Below are positions 18,967 through 26,703 of a stretch of DNA of 60,177 nucleotides, in pieces; position 1 is the first letter of the stretch; each line of letters starts with the position of its first letter. The notes beneath the pieces are model-generated. The model was not told the DNA's origin. It worked only from the letters and a program-made list of their open reading frames with translations, and did not search any database. The DNA is taken from assembly GCA_027854065.1 (NCBI GenBank), contig JAQGEF010000024.1, positions 1 to 60,177 of the forward strand, given 5' to 3'. Position numbers and translations under genes: made by a program. The stretch is from Polluticaenibacter yanchengensis (GTDB taxonomy: Bacteria > Bacteroidota > Bacteroidia > Chitinophagales > Chitinophagaceae).

Positions 18967-18997
18967 TTGGTTATAACAGACAATATTGCTACTTTTG
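18967..18997 (+). promoter_or_regulatory. Putative promoter of the XRE regulator
   Basis: TTG at 18967-18969, 20 bases, then TACTTTTG at 18990-18997: a good Bacteroidota -33/-7 pair facing the regulator. It sits back to back with the operon promoter in the same 347-bp divergent region. Confidence 0.5.
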
Positions 18998-19046
18998 TTA
19001 GCTAAAAGTTCGTATAAAACCAACTTACATAATCAAGAATCAAAAA

Positions 19047-19138
19047 TGCTAATATAAACATCATAATTTTTACCTTTTTGCTAATATTACTTGCACGAAT
19101 GTAATTTATATTAGCAAATAATGCAAATATTATTAGCA
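19047..19138. promoter_or_regulatory. Clustered GCTAATAT half-sites, probable operator of the XRE regulator
   Basis: Four copies of GCTAATAT or its complement: near 19048, at 19080-19087, at 19108-19115 (ATATTAGC), and an ATTATTAGC near 19130. The middle two form a perfect inverted repeat TTTGCTAATAT / ATATTAGCAAA (19077-19087 and 19108-19118). All lie between the promoter and the start codon, which suits autorepression. Confidence 0.5.
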
Positions 19139-19159
19139 TTATTTTTAGAAATTTTTACC

Positions 19160-19915
19160 ATGTTTGGAAAAAATATACAGAAAATACGGAAAGTGAAGGG
19201 ATTAAGTCAACAGGCTTTTGCCGAATTGTTCGACTTAAAACGTGCTGCATTAGGCGCTTATGAAGAAGGACGAAGTAATCCCAAACTGGAAACCGTACAA
19301 AAAATTGCTGAATATTTTAAATTAAGCATTGATGAGTTGGTAAGTTCGGAACTAACAGTGAACAGGCTTTCTCATTTTAATGACTCCCTGACATTACAAC
19401 CGGCCAATAGTTTTAAAAACAGCTTTACGGCCATTCCGTGTATTACGGAACAACACCAGGCGGCATTTATTGTCAGCCAGCAAAAAGCTCAGGTTATCGA
19501 GACCTTGCCAACCATTCACCTGCCATTAACGGAATATGACAATTATATTGCCTATAGCGTTACCGGTTTGGAAATGAGTTATGGCGATCGCGGCTTTTTT
19601 CCGAAGGATATTATTATTGGTACACCGGTAGATATTGAAACATTGCATCATTTTGAGCATGGCGAGCTGGTACTGATCGCCACCAATAACCAGTTGTTAT
19701 TTCGCCGGGCTTTTGCAAAGGCGGATACACTGGACCTGAAATGCTTTCACGACAATGTGGACAATATTAACCTGAAAGATGAGAGCATTGTTCTTGCCTG
19801 GAAAATACTACATGTGTTTCACTATCACATACCCGCGGCCAAAGTTTTTGTAGAGGACAAACTGGCCATGCTGGAAAAAGAAATCCTGGCCATAAAAAAG
19901 GAAGCCTCTCAATAA
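19160..19915 (+). CDS. XRE-family regulator with LexA/S24-like C-terminal domain
   Basis: 251 residues from the ATG at 19160 (MFGKNIQKIRKVKGLSQQAF), the normal beginning of this Bacteroidota family; an in-frame ATG 13 codons earlier lies in the operator and is less likely. A helix-turn-helix occupies about 8-62. The C-terminal region (about 105-215) looks like the S24/LexA fold, but where LexA has GxSM the protein reads GLEM, so the cleavage serine appears absent. A regulatory, non-autoproteolytic role is likely. The gene is divergent from the PspA/flotillin operon and is flanked by half-sites, so it probably controls itself and perhaps the operon. A family A element starts 14 bp after its stop codon. 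Confidence 0.85.
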   Translation: MFGKNIQKIRKVKGLSQQAFAELFDLKRAALGAYEEGRSNPKLETVQKIAEYFKLSIDELVSSELTVNRLSHFNDSLTLQPANSFKNSFTAIPCITEQHQAAFIVSQQKAQVIETLPTIHLPLTEYDNYIAYSVTGLEMSYGDRGFFPKDIIIGTPVDIETLHHFEHGELVLIATNNQLLFRRAFAKADTLDLKCFHDNVDNINLKDESIVLAWKILHVFHYHIPAAKVFVEDKLAMLEKEILAIKKEASQ

Positions 19916-19929
19916 TTGATTTTTTATCA

Positions 19930-20075
19930 GGGGCTGCCGCCATTTGTACCATTGTTGAACATTTGTCCGGCGTACTGCAGGGTATCGTACTCGCCATAAG
20001 TTTGCATTTGGATATATGTCTTTTACGGGCTCGTACCAGGCGCAAGGCGCGCCTGCCTGCTGTCCACCGCAGCCC
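19930..20075 (+). repeat. Family A intergenic element, copy 4
   Basis: GGGGCTGCC, a 24-base spacer, CATTTGTCCGGCG, TACTGCAGGG, a central region with GTACTCGCC and GGGCTCGTACC, then CTGCTGTCCACCGCAGCCC followed by TTGAACA. It begins 14 bp after the XRE stop, in sense orientation, behind a short T-tract. Confidence 0.75.
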
Positions 20076-20190
20076 TTGAACAGGTGAATATTAATTGAGC
20101 AATATATTTGCAACCAATTTTTCTATGAGCAGCGAACAAAAGTGTGAACAAGCTACCTTATTTATCCCTTTCTCCAAACCAGGCGGATCA

Positions 20191-20940
20191 TCATATTTTT
20201 TCATCGCTTTCCAGCCATGAAAACTCAACAGGCTTGCCTTGCCAGGCAGTTATTTTTCCTTCTGAATCTACCAAATCGAAACGGATAGTATATTCTTCGC
20301 CCGGGTAAAAAGTAAATGCGCCTGAACACATATCATGTCCGATTTCTAATATGCCAAATTCATTCGGCTTAAGATAATAGCTGGTCGCATTCCCGTTTTT
20401 TTTGTTGGTAAGCGTGGCTTTTACAAGTGCCGGTAATAAATTAGTGTTTAAATTAAAATTCACACTCTTTGCAGGCCCGCACCCATATGGCACATAGTTT
20501 TTACTGAAGATTTCAGGAAGTGCGTTAAACTTCAAATCAACCGCTTTACCGGGTATTTCAACTTTATATTTTTCATTACTCAATAAATATTGGTTCAGGG
20601 GTTCCTTTTTATTCAATGAAACCACTTCCAACGAATATTCTTTACCCGGCTCCAAGTTTGTTTCGGGCTTAAGAATGGCCTGCGTAAGATAAAAGTCACT
20701 GATACATAAGTCTGCTACTTTTAATTGAATTCTCCCGTCACCAGCAGACAAGTATAATAAAACATCCTTACCAATTTTATGAATTTGTGACTGTGAATTA
20801 AAATACCCTTCTATTACAAATACAGACGCCGGGGTAATATGTTTACCGGCCGGGTAAAATGAGATTCCTTCTGCAGAACACTCTGCTTTTGCACCGAAGC
20901 AGGTTATAAAACCAATAATAAAAAATAGCAGGTTTTTCAT
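20191..20940 (-). CDS. Secreted protein of unknown function
   Basis: 249 residues with a clear signal peptide (about 1-19, ending AKAE). The mature part is beta-rich and carries six cysteines or so, including VPYGCGPAK and GHDMCSGAF, which may form disulfides in the periplasm or outside the cell. Phrases such as EPGKEYSLEVVSL and YPGEEYTIRFDLVDSEGK suggest two beta-sandwich (Ig-like) modules. I do not recognise the family. There is no T9SS tail. It is convergent with the XRE gene and divergent from the T9SS protein to its right. Confidence 0.75.
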   Translation of the reverse strand: MKNLLFFIIGFITCFGAKAECSAEGISFYPAGKHITPASVFVIEGYFNSQSQIHKIGKDVLLYLSAGDGRIQLKVADLCISDFYLTQAILKPETNLEPGKEYSLEVVSLNKKEPLNQYLLSNEKYKVEIPGKAVDLKFNALPEIFSKNYVPYGCGPAKSVNFNLNTNLLPALVKATLTNKKNGNATSYYLKPNEFGILEIGHDMCSGAFTFYPGEEYTIRFDLVDSEGKITAWQGKPVEFSWLESDEKI

Positions 20941-21024
20941 TTGTGGCCAGTTTATTTTATAAATGATTCATTCAGCTGTTGATTTCCATAAAAAGAAATG
21001 ACAAACAGGCTTTCTACTGCCGAA

Positions 21025-21190
21025 AAGCTGCGGCATGCGTTGGTGCCGACGAAGGAGGCAGTATCTTTTTTGCAGAATGACTTGTGGTATCCCATTGATC
21101 ATAAAGCCTCTGCAAAAAAGATACCGAGCGTAGCGGAGCCATAAGCTCGCCGGACAAATGTTCAATAGAACTCCTTTCGTTGAGAGCCCC
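21025..21190 (-). repeat. Family A intergenic element, copy 5
   Basis: On the minus strand: GGGGCTCTC, a 24-base spacer, CATTTGTCCGGCG, a GCTCCGCTACGCTCGGT stretch shared with copies 7 and 3, then a long central stem, and ACGCATGCCGCAGC at the end. The stem arms are a perfect 16-bp inverted repeat (21061-21076 with 21109-21124). It lies in the 403-bp divergent gap. The rest of that gap shows only promoter-like AT-rich sequence. Confidence 0.75.
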
Positions 21191-21343
21191 AAACAAAAAC
21201 AAGCAGCTTACTGGGGTTTTCCTTAGTGTTTTTTTTCAAGGAATACGATAGTAAACCAATCATTATTCGTGTATAATTTTGAGGATTGCAATAATGCTTT
21301 GCACCAAAGCTAACCAACTATTAATTCCGAAAGTATAAAACTT

Positions 21344-23314
21344 ATGAGTATGAAAAAATTATACACTACTATTTGCCTGCTGATACTGGCAGTTTGTGCG
21401 AACGCTCAAAGACCACCTGTGAAATGGCAGAACGCACTAAATTTAGATACGGGCATTGTGACCTTTGATGGTGGCTATATTGATAATGTTATTCCTCCGG
21501 ACTCCTGGATTAAAGATATTCTGCCAATTAAAACCGGTGGCTATTTTGGTCTTATAGATGCCGGTGGCAGCTGGCTTGTAAAGTTCGACAGTAAAGGTGA
21601 TACTATTTTTTCTAAGCGGATATCAGAAACGATAAATGCGGGTACGAACAACCGCCCTGTATCTACTTACTACACACATCTTGCAGCAACGAAGGACGGC
21701 GGTGTTGTTGTTCTTGGTAATATGACTGGCAATAAAGTTTCAAATCCCGGGCCATACGGAATGGTCCTGAGCAAGTTTACTGCTGACGGAGCTAAAGTAT
21801 GGAGAGAAGTATATAAAGGAGGCAAATACATTTCGGTAACTTACGAGAAAGAAGAACCGAGTGCTGTTATTGCGACACCCGATGGTGGTTTTCTTATTCT
21901 TTCTTACAGCAATTATTTAAAGGGTAATGACAAATCGGAAGACCCTATCGGCAGTGTTTCAGCTGCTATGGCAACAGATTTCTGGATAATTAAAACAGAT
22001 GCAGAAGGTCTTCCGGAGTGGGATAAAACCATTGGCGGATCAGGTACAGAATATGCGCCAAGAGCAATTACTACCACGGACGGTATTATTATAGCCGGGG
22101 CATCAAACTCGCCTGTTTCGGGACAAAAAACTGAGGCCCAAAAAGGTGGCGGTGAAAATATTCAATACAATACCGACATGTGGCTGGTGAAAATAGATTT
22201 TTCCGGTAATATTATTTGGGATAAAACGATTGGTACTTCTGATATGCAGGAATACAATGCCGTTATCCACCCGGCAAGTGACGGCGGTTTTTACCTCGCA
22301 TGTGGTACAGAATCGGGTATTGACGGCGATAAATCAGAAGCTAGTTATGGCCAGTGGGATGCCTGGATTTTAAAGTGTAATGCTTCCGGTAGAATATTGT
22401 GGCAAAAATCGCTTGGAGGTTCTTATCAGGAAATACCAAGTTCTATTCTGGAATTACCGGACGGCGGTGTGTTAGTGGCACTGAATTCCAGCTCGGAAAA
22501 GGGTGGTAATAAAACTGAAGCAAATTTTGGATATCAAAATATATGGCTGGTTAAACTGTCGTCATCGGGAGCAATCCTGTGGCAGTCTGTAATGGGCGGT
22601 ACCGGTATGGACAGAGATGCTTTGCTTACTTTAAATGAAGATAAAACAATTTTATTGTCTTGTACTTCTAACTCTGAGAAGGGTGGTAACAGGACGGTTG
22701 ATGCTAAAGGTAAATTTACGTTTCAGGGCACAGAATATAAAGGCGGGTATGATGTATGGATGATATTATTCGATGCAGAAACATCACTACCTGTAAACCT
22801 GGTTTCTTTTACAGGTAATGTAAAAAACACAAATGTGCATTTAGAGTGGAAAGTGACGAACGAGGCTAATTTCAGCCGTTATGAATTAGAAAAATCCAAT
22901 GATGGCTTCTCTTTTAATAAAATTACCGCTGTACCGGCAAATGGCAGCCCTCGTTATAACTTCAATGATAAATGGTATAACGAAACCTTGTATTACCGAT
23001 TGAAAATGGTGGACAAAAACGGGGATTTTTCATATTCTAAAATAGTAACCATAAATGCAAGCATTGCTACCGGTACTTTTATTGCTCCTAATCCGGTTGC
23101 TGGCAATCAACAACTGACACTGAACATACCTGCAGCATCTAAAGATGCACAATGGCAAATTGCAGGAATAGACGGGAAAATATATGCAACCCAAAAAGTT
23201 GCTTCCGGGGCCACACAGGTACAGATAGATACCAAATCAATTGCTAACGGTACTTATATATTGATATATAATAGTGGTACTGAAAAGAAAGCTATGCGCT
23301 TTATAAAAAATTAA
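21344..23314 (+). CDS. T9SS type A cargo protein with repeated DGG beta-propeller-like blades
   Basis: 656 residues. The signal peptide ends ANAQ; ATG at 21350 is an equally good start. The central region (about 90-470) has five or so repeats of the form WLVKLDxxGxIxWDKTIGGS...DGGxxLxxxT, as in secreted propeller-like proteins of Bacteroidota. Next comes an FN3-like segment (LVSFTGNVKNTNVHLEWKV), then a typical type A sorting domain beginning PNPVAGNQQ and ending NGTYILIYNSGTEKKAMRF. It would be exported by the T9SS and anchored or released at the surface. The ligand is unknown. A terminator follows 8 bp after the stop. Confidence 0.85.
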   Translation: MSMKKLYTTICLLILAVCANAQRPPVKWQNALNLDTGIVTFDGGYIDNVIPPDSWIKDILPIKTGGYFGLIDAGGSWLVKFDSKGDTIFSKRISETINAGTNNRPVSTYYTHLAATKDGGVVVLGNMTGNKVSNPGPYGMVLSKFTADGAKVWREVYKGGKYISVTYEKEEPSAVIATPDGGFLILSYSNYLKGNDKSEDPIGSVSAAMATDFWIIKTDAEGLPEWDKTIGGSGTEYAPRAITTTDGIIIAGASNSPVSGQKTEAQKGGGENIQYNTDMWLVKIDFSGNIIWDKTIGTSDMQEYNAVIHPASDGGFYLACGTESGIDGDKSEASYGQWDAWILKCNASGRILWQKSLGGSYQEIPSSILELPDGGVLVALNSSSEKGGNKTEANFGYQNIWLVKLSSSGAILWQSVMGGTGMDRDALLTLNEDKTILLSCTSNSEKGGNRTVDAKGKFTFQGTEYKGGYDVWMILFDAETSLPVNLVSFTGNVKNTNVHLEWKVTNEANFSRYELEKSNDGFSFNKITAVPANGSPRYNFNDKWYNETLYYRLKMVDKNGDFSYSKIVTINASIATGTFIAPNPVAGNQQLTLNIPAASKDAQWQIAGIDGKIYATQKVASGATQVQIDTKSIANGTYILIYNSGTEKKAMRFIKN

Positions 23315-23321
23315 GTATATC

Positions 23322-23362
23322 AAAACTCCGGTTAGCTGAAGGATGGTTAACCGGAGTTTTAT
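23322..23362 (+). terminator. Rho-independent terminator
   Basis: Perfect 13-bp stem AAAACTCCGGTTA / TAACCGGAGTTTT, with the T-run contained in the arm, between two T9SS genes. It shows that the next gene needs its own promoter. Confidence 0.85.
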
Positions 23363-23394
23363 TGGTAATTTCTACACTGCTAAAGACTGCGTCC

Positions 23395-25839
23395 ATGAAA
23401 AGTAATTTCTACATTAAGGTTCTCTGTCTGTTTTTATTGGGATACTCTTATCCGGCTATTGCTCTTCATGCGCAAACATTACTTCCTAACCAACCAGAAC
23501 AAGATGCGTGCACGGCAATAACTCTTTGTGGCAATACATTTTATACGCCGTTTTCTTATATAGGCGCCGGAAAAATACGTACTGAAATTGATACCTATTT
23601 AAAGCTGGGAGAAGATTATGAACGCAACTCTGTCTGGTTCCGGATAAAAGTGGCAAGTGCAGGAAAAATTGTGTTTACACTTAAGCCCGTAAACCCAATT
23701 GAAGACTATGATTTTACAGTAATAGACGTTACTGATCTGGAATGCCCTTACGACAAGCGGGCATTGGCAGATGCTATTATCAGGTATAACCTGAACTGTA
23801 ATGGCAATTGCAATGACGATCAGCCATTGTACCCGGAAGGGAAAATCGGCCTGGATTATAATTCTACTTTGAAGCTTGTTCCAAGCGGCACCAAAGGGGA
23901 CCCTTTTCTACAATATATAGATGCTAAAGCTGGTGACGAGTTCCTGATGATGATCAATAACTTTACGGGCGCTTCCGGTTTTAGTTTAGATTTTTCCGCT
24001 TCAACGGCTATTTTTAAAAATGATGATTTAAGGATAGATAAAATAGAAGCGGTATGCAGTGCCGCAGCTAACTATACCACCATGAAAGTGCTGTTTAATT
24101 TGCCGGTTCTTTGTAAAAGCATTGCTCCGGACGGCTCAGATTTTACTTTAGGCAGTGGCTATCCAAATGTGATAGCAGCCAATGGTACTAACTGTAGTGG
24201 TGCAGAAGGTGCATACATTCACGAATTAACCCTCACCTTAGACGGCCCCCTGAAACTAGGTGACTCTTATAATTTGCAGGTTAAACAGGGAAGCGATGCT
24301 AATACGTTTTATGGTATTTGTAATGGCTCTGATATACCGGTGGGATATAACAAGAATTTTACCATCACATTGCCGGTACTTGTAAATGCCGGCAAAGATA
24401 CAACTGTTTGCCTGGGCAATCCACTACAGCTAAATGCGACTGCGAGCACAGATGTTGCCGTACGTTTCCGCTGGCAGGCATCCGGTGATCTTAGTGATAT
24501 TACCATTGCGAATCCTATTGCCAAACCAACAAAGGATACCCAATACATTGTTACGGTAGCGCCAACAGGTATACCGGCGGTCTGTCATCATAAAGACACG
24601 ATTAAGGTAAGGGTATTACAAGGGTTTAATTTTGTAAATAAAGACAGTTTATTGTGCCGGCCGGACCATGTACCATTGCTCTTATCCGGCGATAGTGAGT
24701 TTACCTATACATGGTCTCCTAAAGCCTCCCTGGATACAGAAACCGGCATGAGTAATATTGCCTATCCGCAAGCGTCCACTACTTATACGGTTACGGCATC
24801 TTTTCCAGGATGTAAAGACCTCTCCAAATCTATAAATCTGGCTATAAAAGAATGGCCTAAATTGTTAACCAACGATACCGTCATATGTAAAGCACAATCT
24901 GTGCCTTTTAAAGTGTCGGGTAATGAAAGCGATTTCCAGTTTCTCTGGCAACCGGCTGTTTATTTGAACAACAACACGGTTAAAGAACCGGTGACTACGC
25001 CGGATACAACAACGCGGTACACATTAAAAACGACCTCTGCTGCCTGTGGTGATAGCATTCAAACAGTCTTAATAAATGTAGAACCTGTTCCGGAAATATC
25101 AATTGAAAGCCTGACGCAATGCGTTGGAAATATTGTAAAACTGGACCCTACAGTTACACCGGTTTGGTACCAGAAATACCGCTATTCATGGGAAGAAGGC
25201 GTGAGCATTAAAGGTTCTAATATTCTGACCCCTTCTTACCAGTTCCGTATTGATGAAAATATCAGGCTGAGGGTTTCAACAGAAGCCGGTTGTTATTCTT
25301 ATGGAAGTGCTTTAATGACTGCTCTTAAAGCCCCGGTGATTGATGCCGGAAAAGATATTTCTGCTAAGATAAATGAACCGGTTGTTCTTAATGGCAGCAG
25401 CGACCCGACAGGATCAATATTTGAATGGCAGCCGTCTGCCGGACTCAACAACCCCTCTTCTCTATCTACAACAGCTTTGTTCAGTGCGCCGGGCACTTAT
25501 AAATATGTGCTTTATGTAAAAAATGATAATGGCTGTACTGCAAAAGACAGTGTAAGTATAACCGTTTACCAGGCATTGCATATTCCAAATGCATTCAGCC
25601 CCAATAATGACGGGATCAACGATGTATGGCATATAGCAGGATTGGCTGCTTATCCAATGGCCAGGGTACAGGTATTCAGCCGCTGGGGCCAGGTGGTTTT
25701 TGAAAGCAGGGGATACGCCAAACCCTGGGATGGTACATCCAACAGTAAACCAATGCCTATAGGGACTTATTATTATGTGATTGACCTGGGAGAAAAAGGA
25801 CAGGAGAAATTATCCGGCAGCATTACTTTAATAAGGTAA
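23395..25839 (+). CDS. Gliding-motility-associated (CHU_C type) T9SS cargo protein
   Basis: 814 residues from ATG 23395; an upstream TTG at 23362 overlaps the terminator of the previous gene and is rejected. A signal peptide ends ALHAQ. An N-terminal jelly-roll-like domain (VWFRIKVASAGKIVFTLKP, DYDFTVIDVTD) is followed by one copy of the CKSIAPDGSDF...GSDANTFYGIC module, several PKD/SprB-like repeats (WSPKASLDT..., WQPAVYLNN..., WQPSAGLNN), and the CHU_C domain starting PNAFSPNNDGINDVW and ending SGSITLIR. It is a distant relative of the duplicated pair at 33718-37876. The role is probably surface adhesion or matrix. Confidence 0.88.
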   Translation: MKSNFYIKVLCLFLLGYSYPAIALHAQTLLPNQPEQDACTAITLCGNTFYTPFSYIGAGKIRTEIDTYLKLGEDYERNSVWFRIKVASAGKIVFTLKPVNPIEDYDFTVIDVTDLECPYDKRALADAIIRYNLNCNGNCNDDQPLYPEGKIGLDYNSTLKLVPSGTKGDPFLQYIDAKAGDEFLMMINNFTGASGFSLDFSASTAIFKNDDLRIDKIEAVCSAAANYTTMKVLFNLPVLCKSIAPDGSDFTLGSGYPNVIAANGTNCSGAEGAYIHELTLTLDGPLKLGDSYNLQVKQGSDANTFYGICNGSDIPVGYNKNFTITLPVLVNAGKDTTVCLGNPLQLNATASTDVAVRFRWQASGDLSDITIANPIAKPTKDTQYIVTVAPTGIPAVCHHKDTIKVRVLQGFNFVNKDSLLCRPDHVPLLLSGDSEFTYTWSPKASLDTETGMSNIAYPQASTTYTVTASFPGCKDLSKSINLAIKEWPKLLTNDTVICKAQSVPFKVSGNESDFQFLWQPAVYLNNNTVKEPVTTPDTTTRYTLKTTSAACGDSIQTVLINVEPVPEISIESLTQCVGNIVKLDPTVTPVWYQKYRYSWEEGVSIKGSNILTPSYQFRIDENIRLRVSTEAGCYSYGSALMTALKAPVIDAGKDISAKINEPVVLNGSSDPTGSIFEWQPSAGLNNPSSLSTTALFSAPGTYKYVLYVKNDNGCTAKDSVSITVYQALHIPNAFSPNNDGINDVWHIAGLAAYPMARVQVFSRWGQVVFESRGYAKPWDGTSNSKPMPIGTYYYVIDLGEKGQEKLSGSITLIR

Positions 25840-25851
25840 TTTTTTGAACCG

Positions 25852-25994
25852 GGGGCTTTCTGCGATTGATATTCTATTTAGCATTTGTCCGGCGTACTGC
25901 AGGGTTACGTACTCGCTATTAGCGTACCGGGAGGTTAATCTTACCAGGGCTCGTACCGGTCGCCTGCGCGCCCGCCTGCTGTCCACCGCAGCCC
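25852..25994 (+). repeat. Family A intergenic element, copy 6
   Basis: GGGGCTTTC, a 24-base spacer, CATTTGTCCGGCG, TACTGCAGGG, paired region around CGTACTCGC and GGGCTCGTACC, then CTGCTGTCCACCGCAGCCC followed by TTGAGCA. It starts 12 bp after the stop codon behind a T6 run, in sense orientation, in a convergent gap. Confidence 0.75.
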
Positions 25995-26070
25995 TTGAGC
26001 AGGAAACCTATCATCAACTTACAAAGCATTCAAACCCGCTTATTAAAATAGCGGGAAATGATCTCTGCCC

Positions 26071-26703
26071 TTAAATCAACCCGATTTCTATAGCGATCTT
26101 AACCAGCCCAACTGAATTTTTCGCACCCAGCTTTTGTAATAAATTGGTCCGGTGAAACTCAATAGCTGAAACACTCAGGAATATTTCGTTGGCAATTTCC
26201 TGTGTCGTGTACTCTTTTGCAATAAGCTGGAGTATTTCCTGCTCCCGGCGTGTCAGTGTGAGCTTTTTACTCTTTTCTTTTTTGGAGGCAAACATATCGT
26301 CCATTAATGCTCTTTCTATCTCCGGGGAAAAATAACGGTTGCCCTGGTGCACGCTTTCAATGGCTTTTATTAAGGTACTGTTCGTCACATTTTTTAGCAG
26401 GTAGCCTTTGCATCCGGCCTGCTGCATTTTCTTTACAAGATACAGGTTATCGGAACTGCTGAAAACGACAATCCCGGTTTTGGGATTGGCCTTCTGCATG
26501 GCCACAGCCACATCATAGCCATTGCCATCATTCAAGTGCATATCCAGTATTAATATATCGGCATTTAACTGCCTGATATTCTGCATGAACTTTTCTACAG
26601 AATTAAAGCTATGTGTTACCTGGATATCATTTGCACTGTTCAATGCATTTTCAAGTCCGTTGGTCACTATCGGGTGGTCATCTAAAATAACAATCTTAAT
26701 CAT
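26071..26703 (-). CDS. NarL/FixJ-type response regulator
   Basis: 210 residues: a receiver domain (about 1-120) with the acidic pair D8-D9, phospho-acceptor D54 in LILDMHL and the conserved Lys in GYLLKNV, then a LuxR-type helix-turn-helix (about 145-205) with LTRREQEILQLIAKEYTTQEIA and SVSAIEFHRTNLLQKLG. It starts in a 4-bp ATGA overlap with the kinase gene, so the pair is translationally coupled. It is a DNA-binding activator or repressor whose targets are not evident; neighbouring surface-protein genes are possible. Confidence 0.95.
   Translation of the reverse strand: MIKIVILDDHPIVTNGLENALNSANDIQVTHSFNSVEKFMQNIRQLNADILILDMHLNDGNGYDVAVAMQKANPKTGIVVFSSSDNLYLVKKMQQAGCKGYLLKNVTNSTLIKAIESVHQGNRYFSPEIERALMDDMFASKKEKSKKLTLTRREQEILQLIAKEYTTQEIANEIFLSVSAIEFHRTNLLQKLGAKNSVGLVKIAIEIGLI

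Noticed and set aside
19121..19159. Upstream ATG as start of the XRE regulator
   Set aside because: The extra 13 residues are hydrophobic and coincide with the operator half-sites; homologous regulators begin at the MFGKNI position.
20968..21202. Two overlapping minus-strand frames of 62-74 codons
   Set aside because: They lie in family A copy 5; similar frames in other copies do not share reading frame or protein sequence.
23362..23394. TTG start giving a longer CHU_C protein
   Set aside because: It abuts the terminator hairpin of the preceding gene, and the signal peptide begins only at the ATG at 23395.
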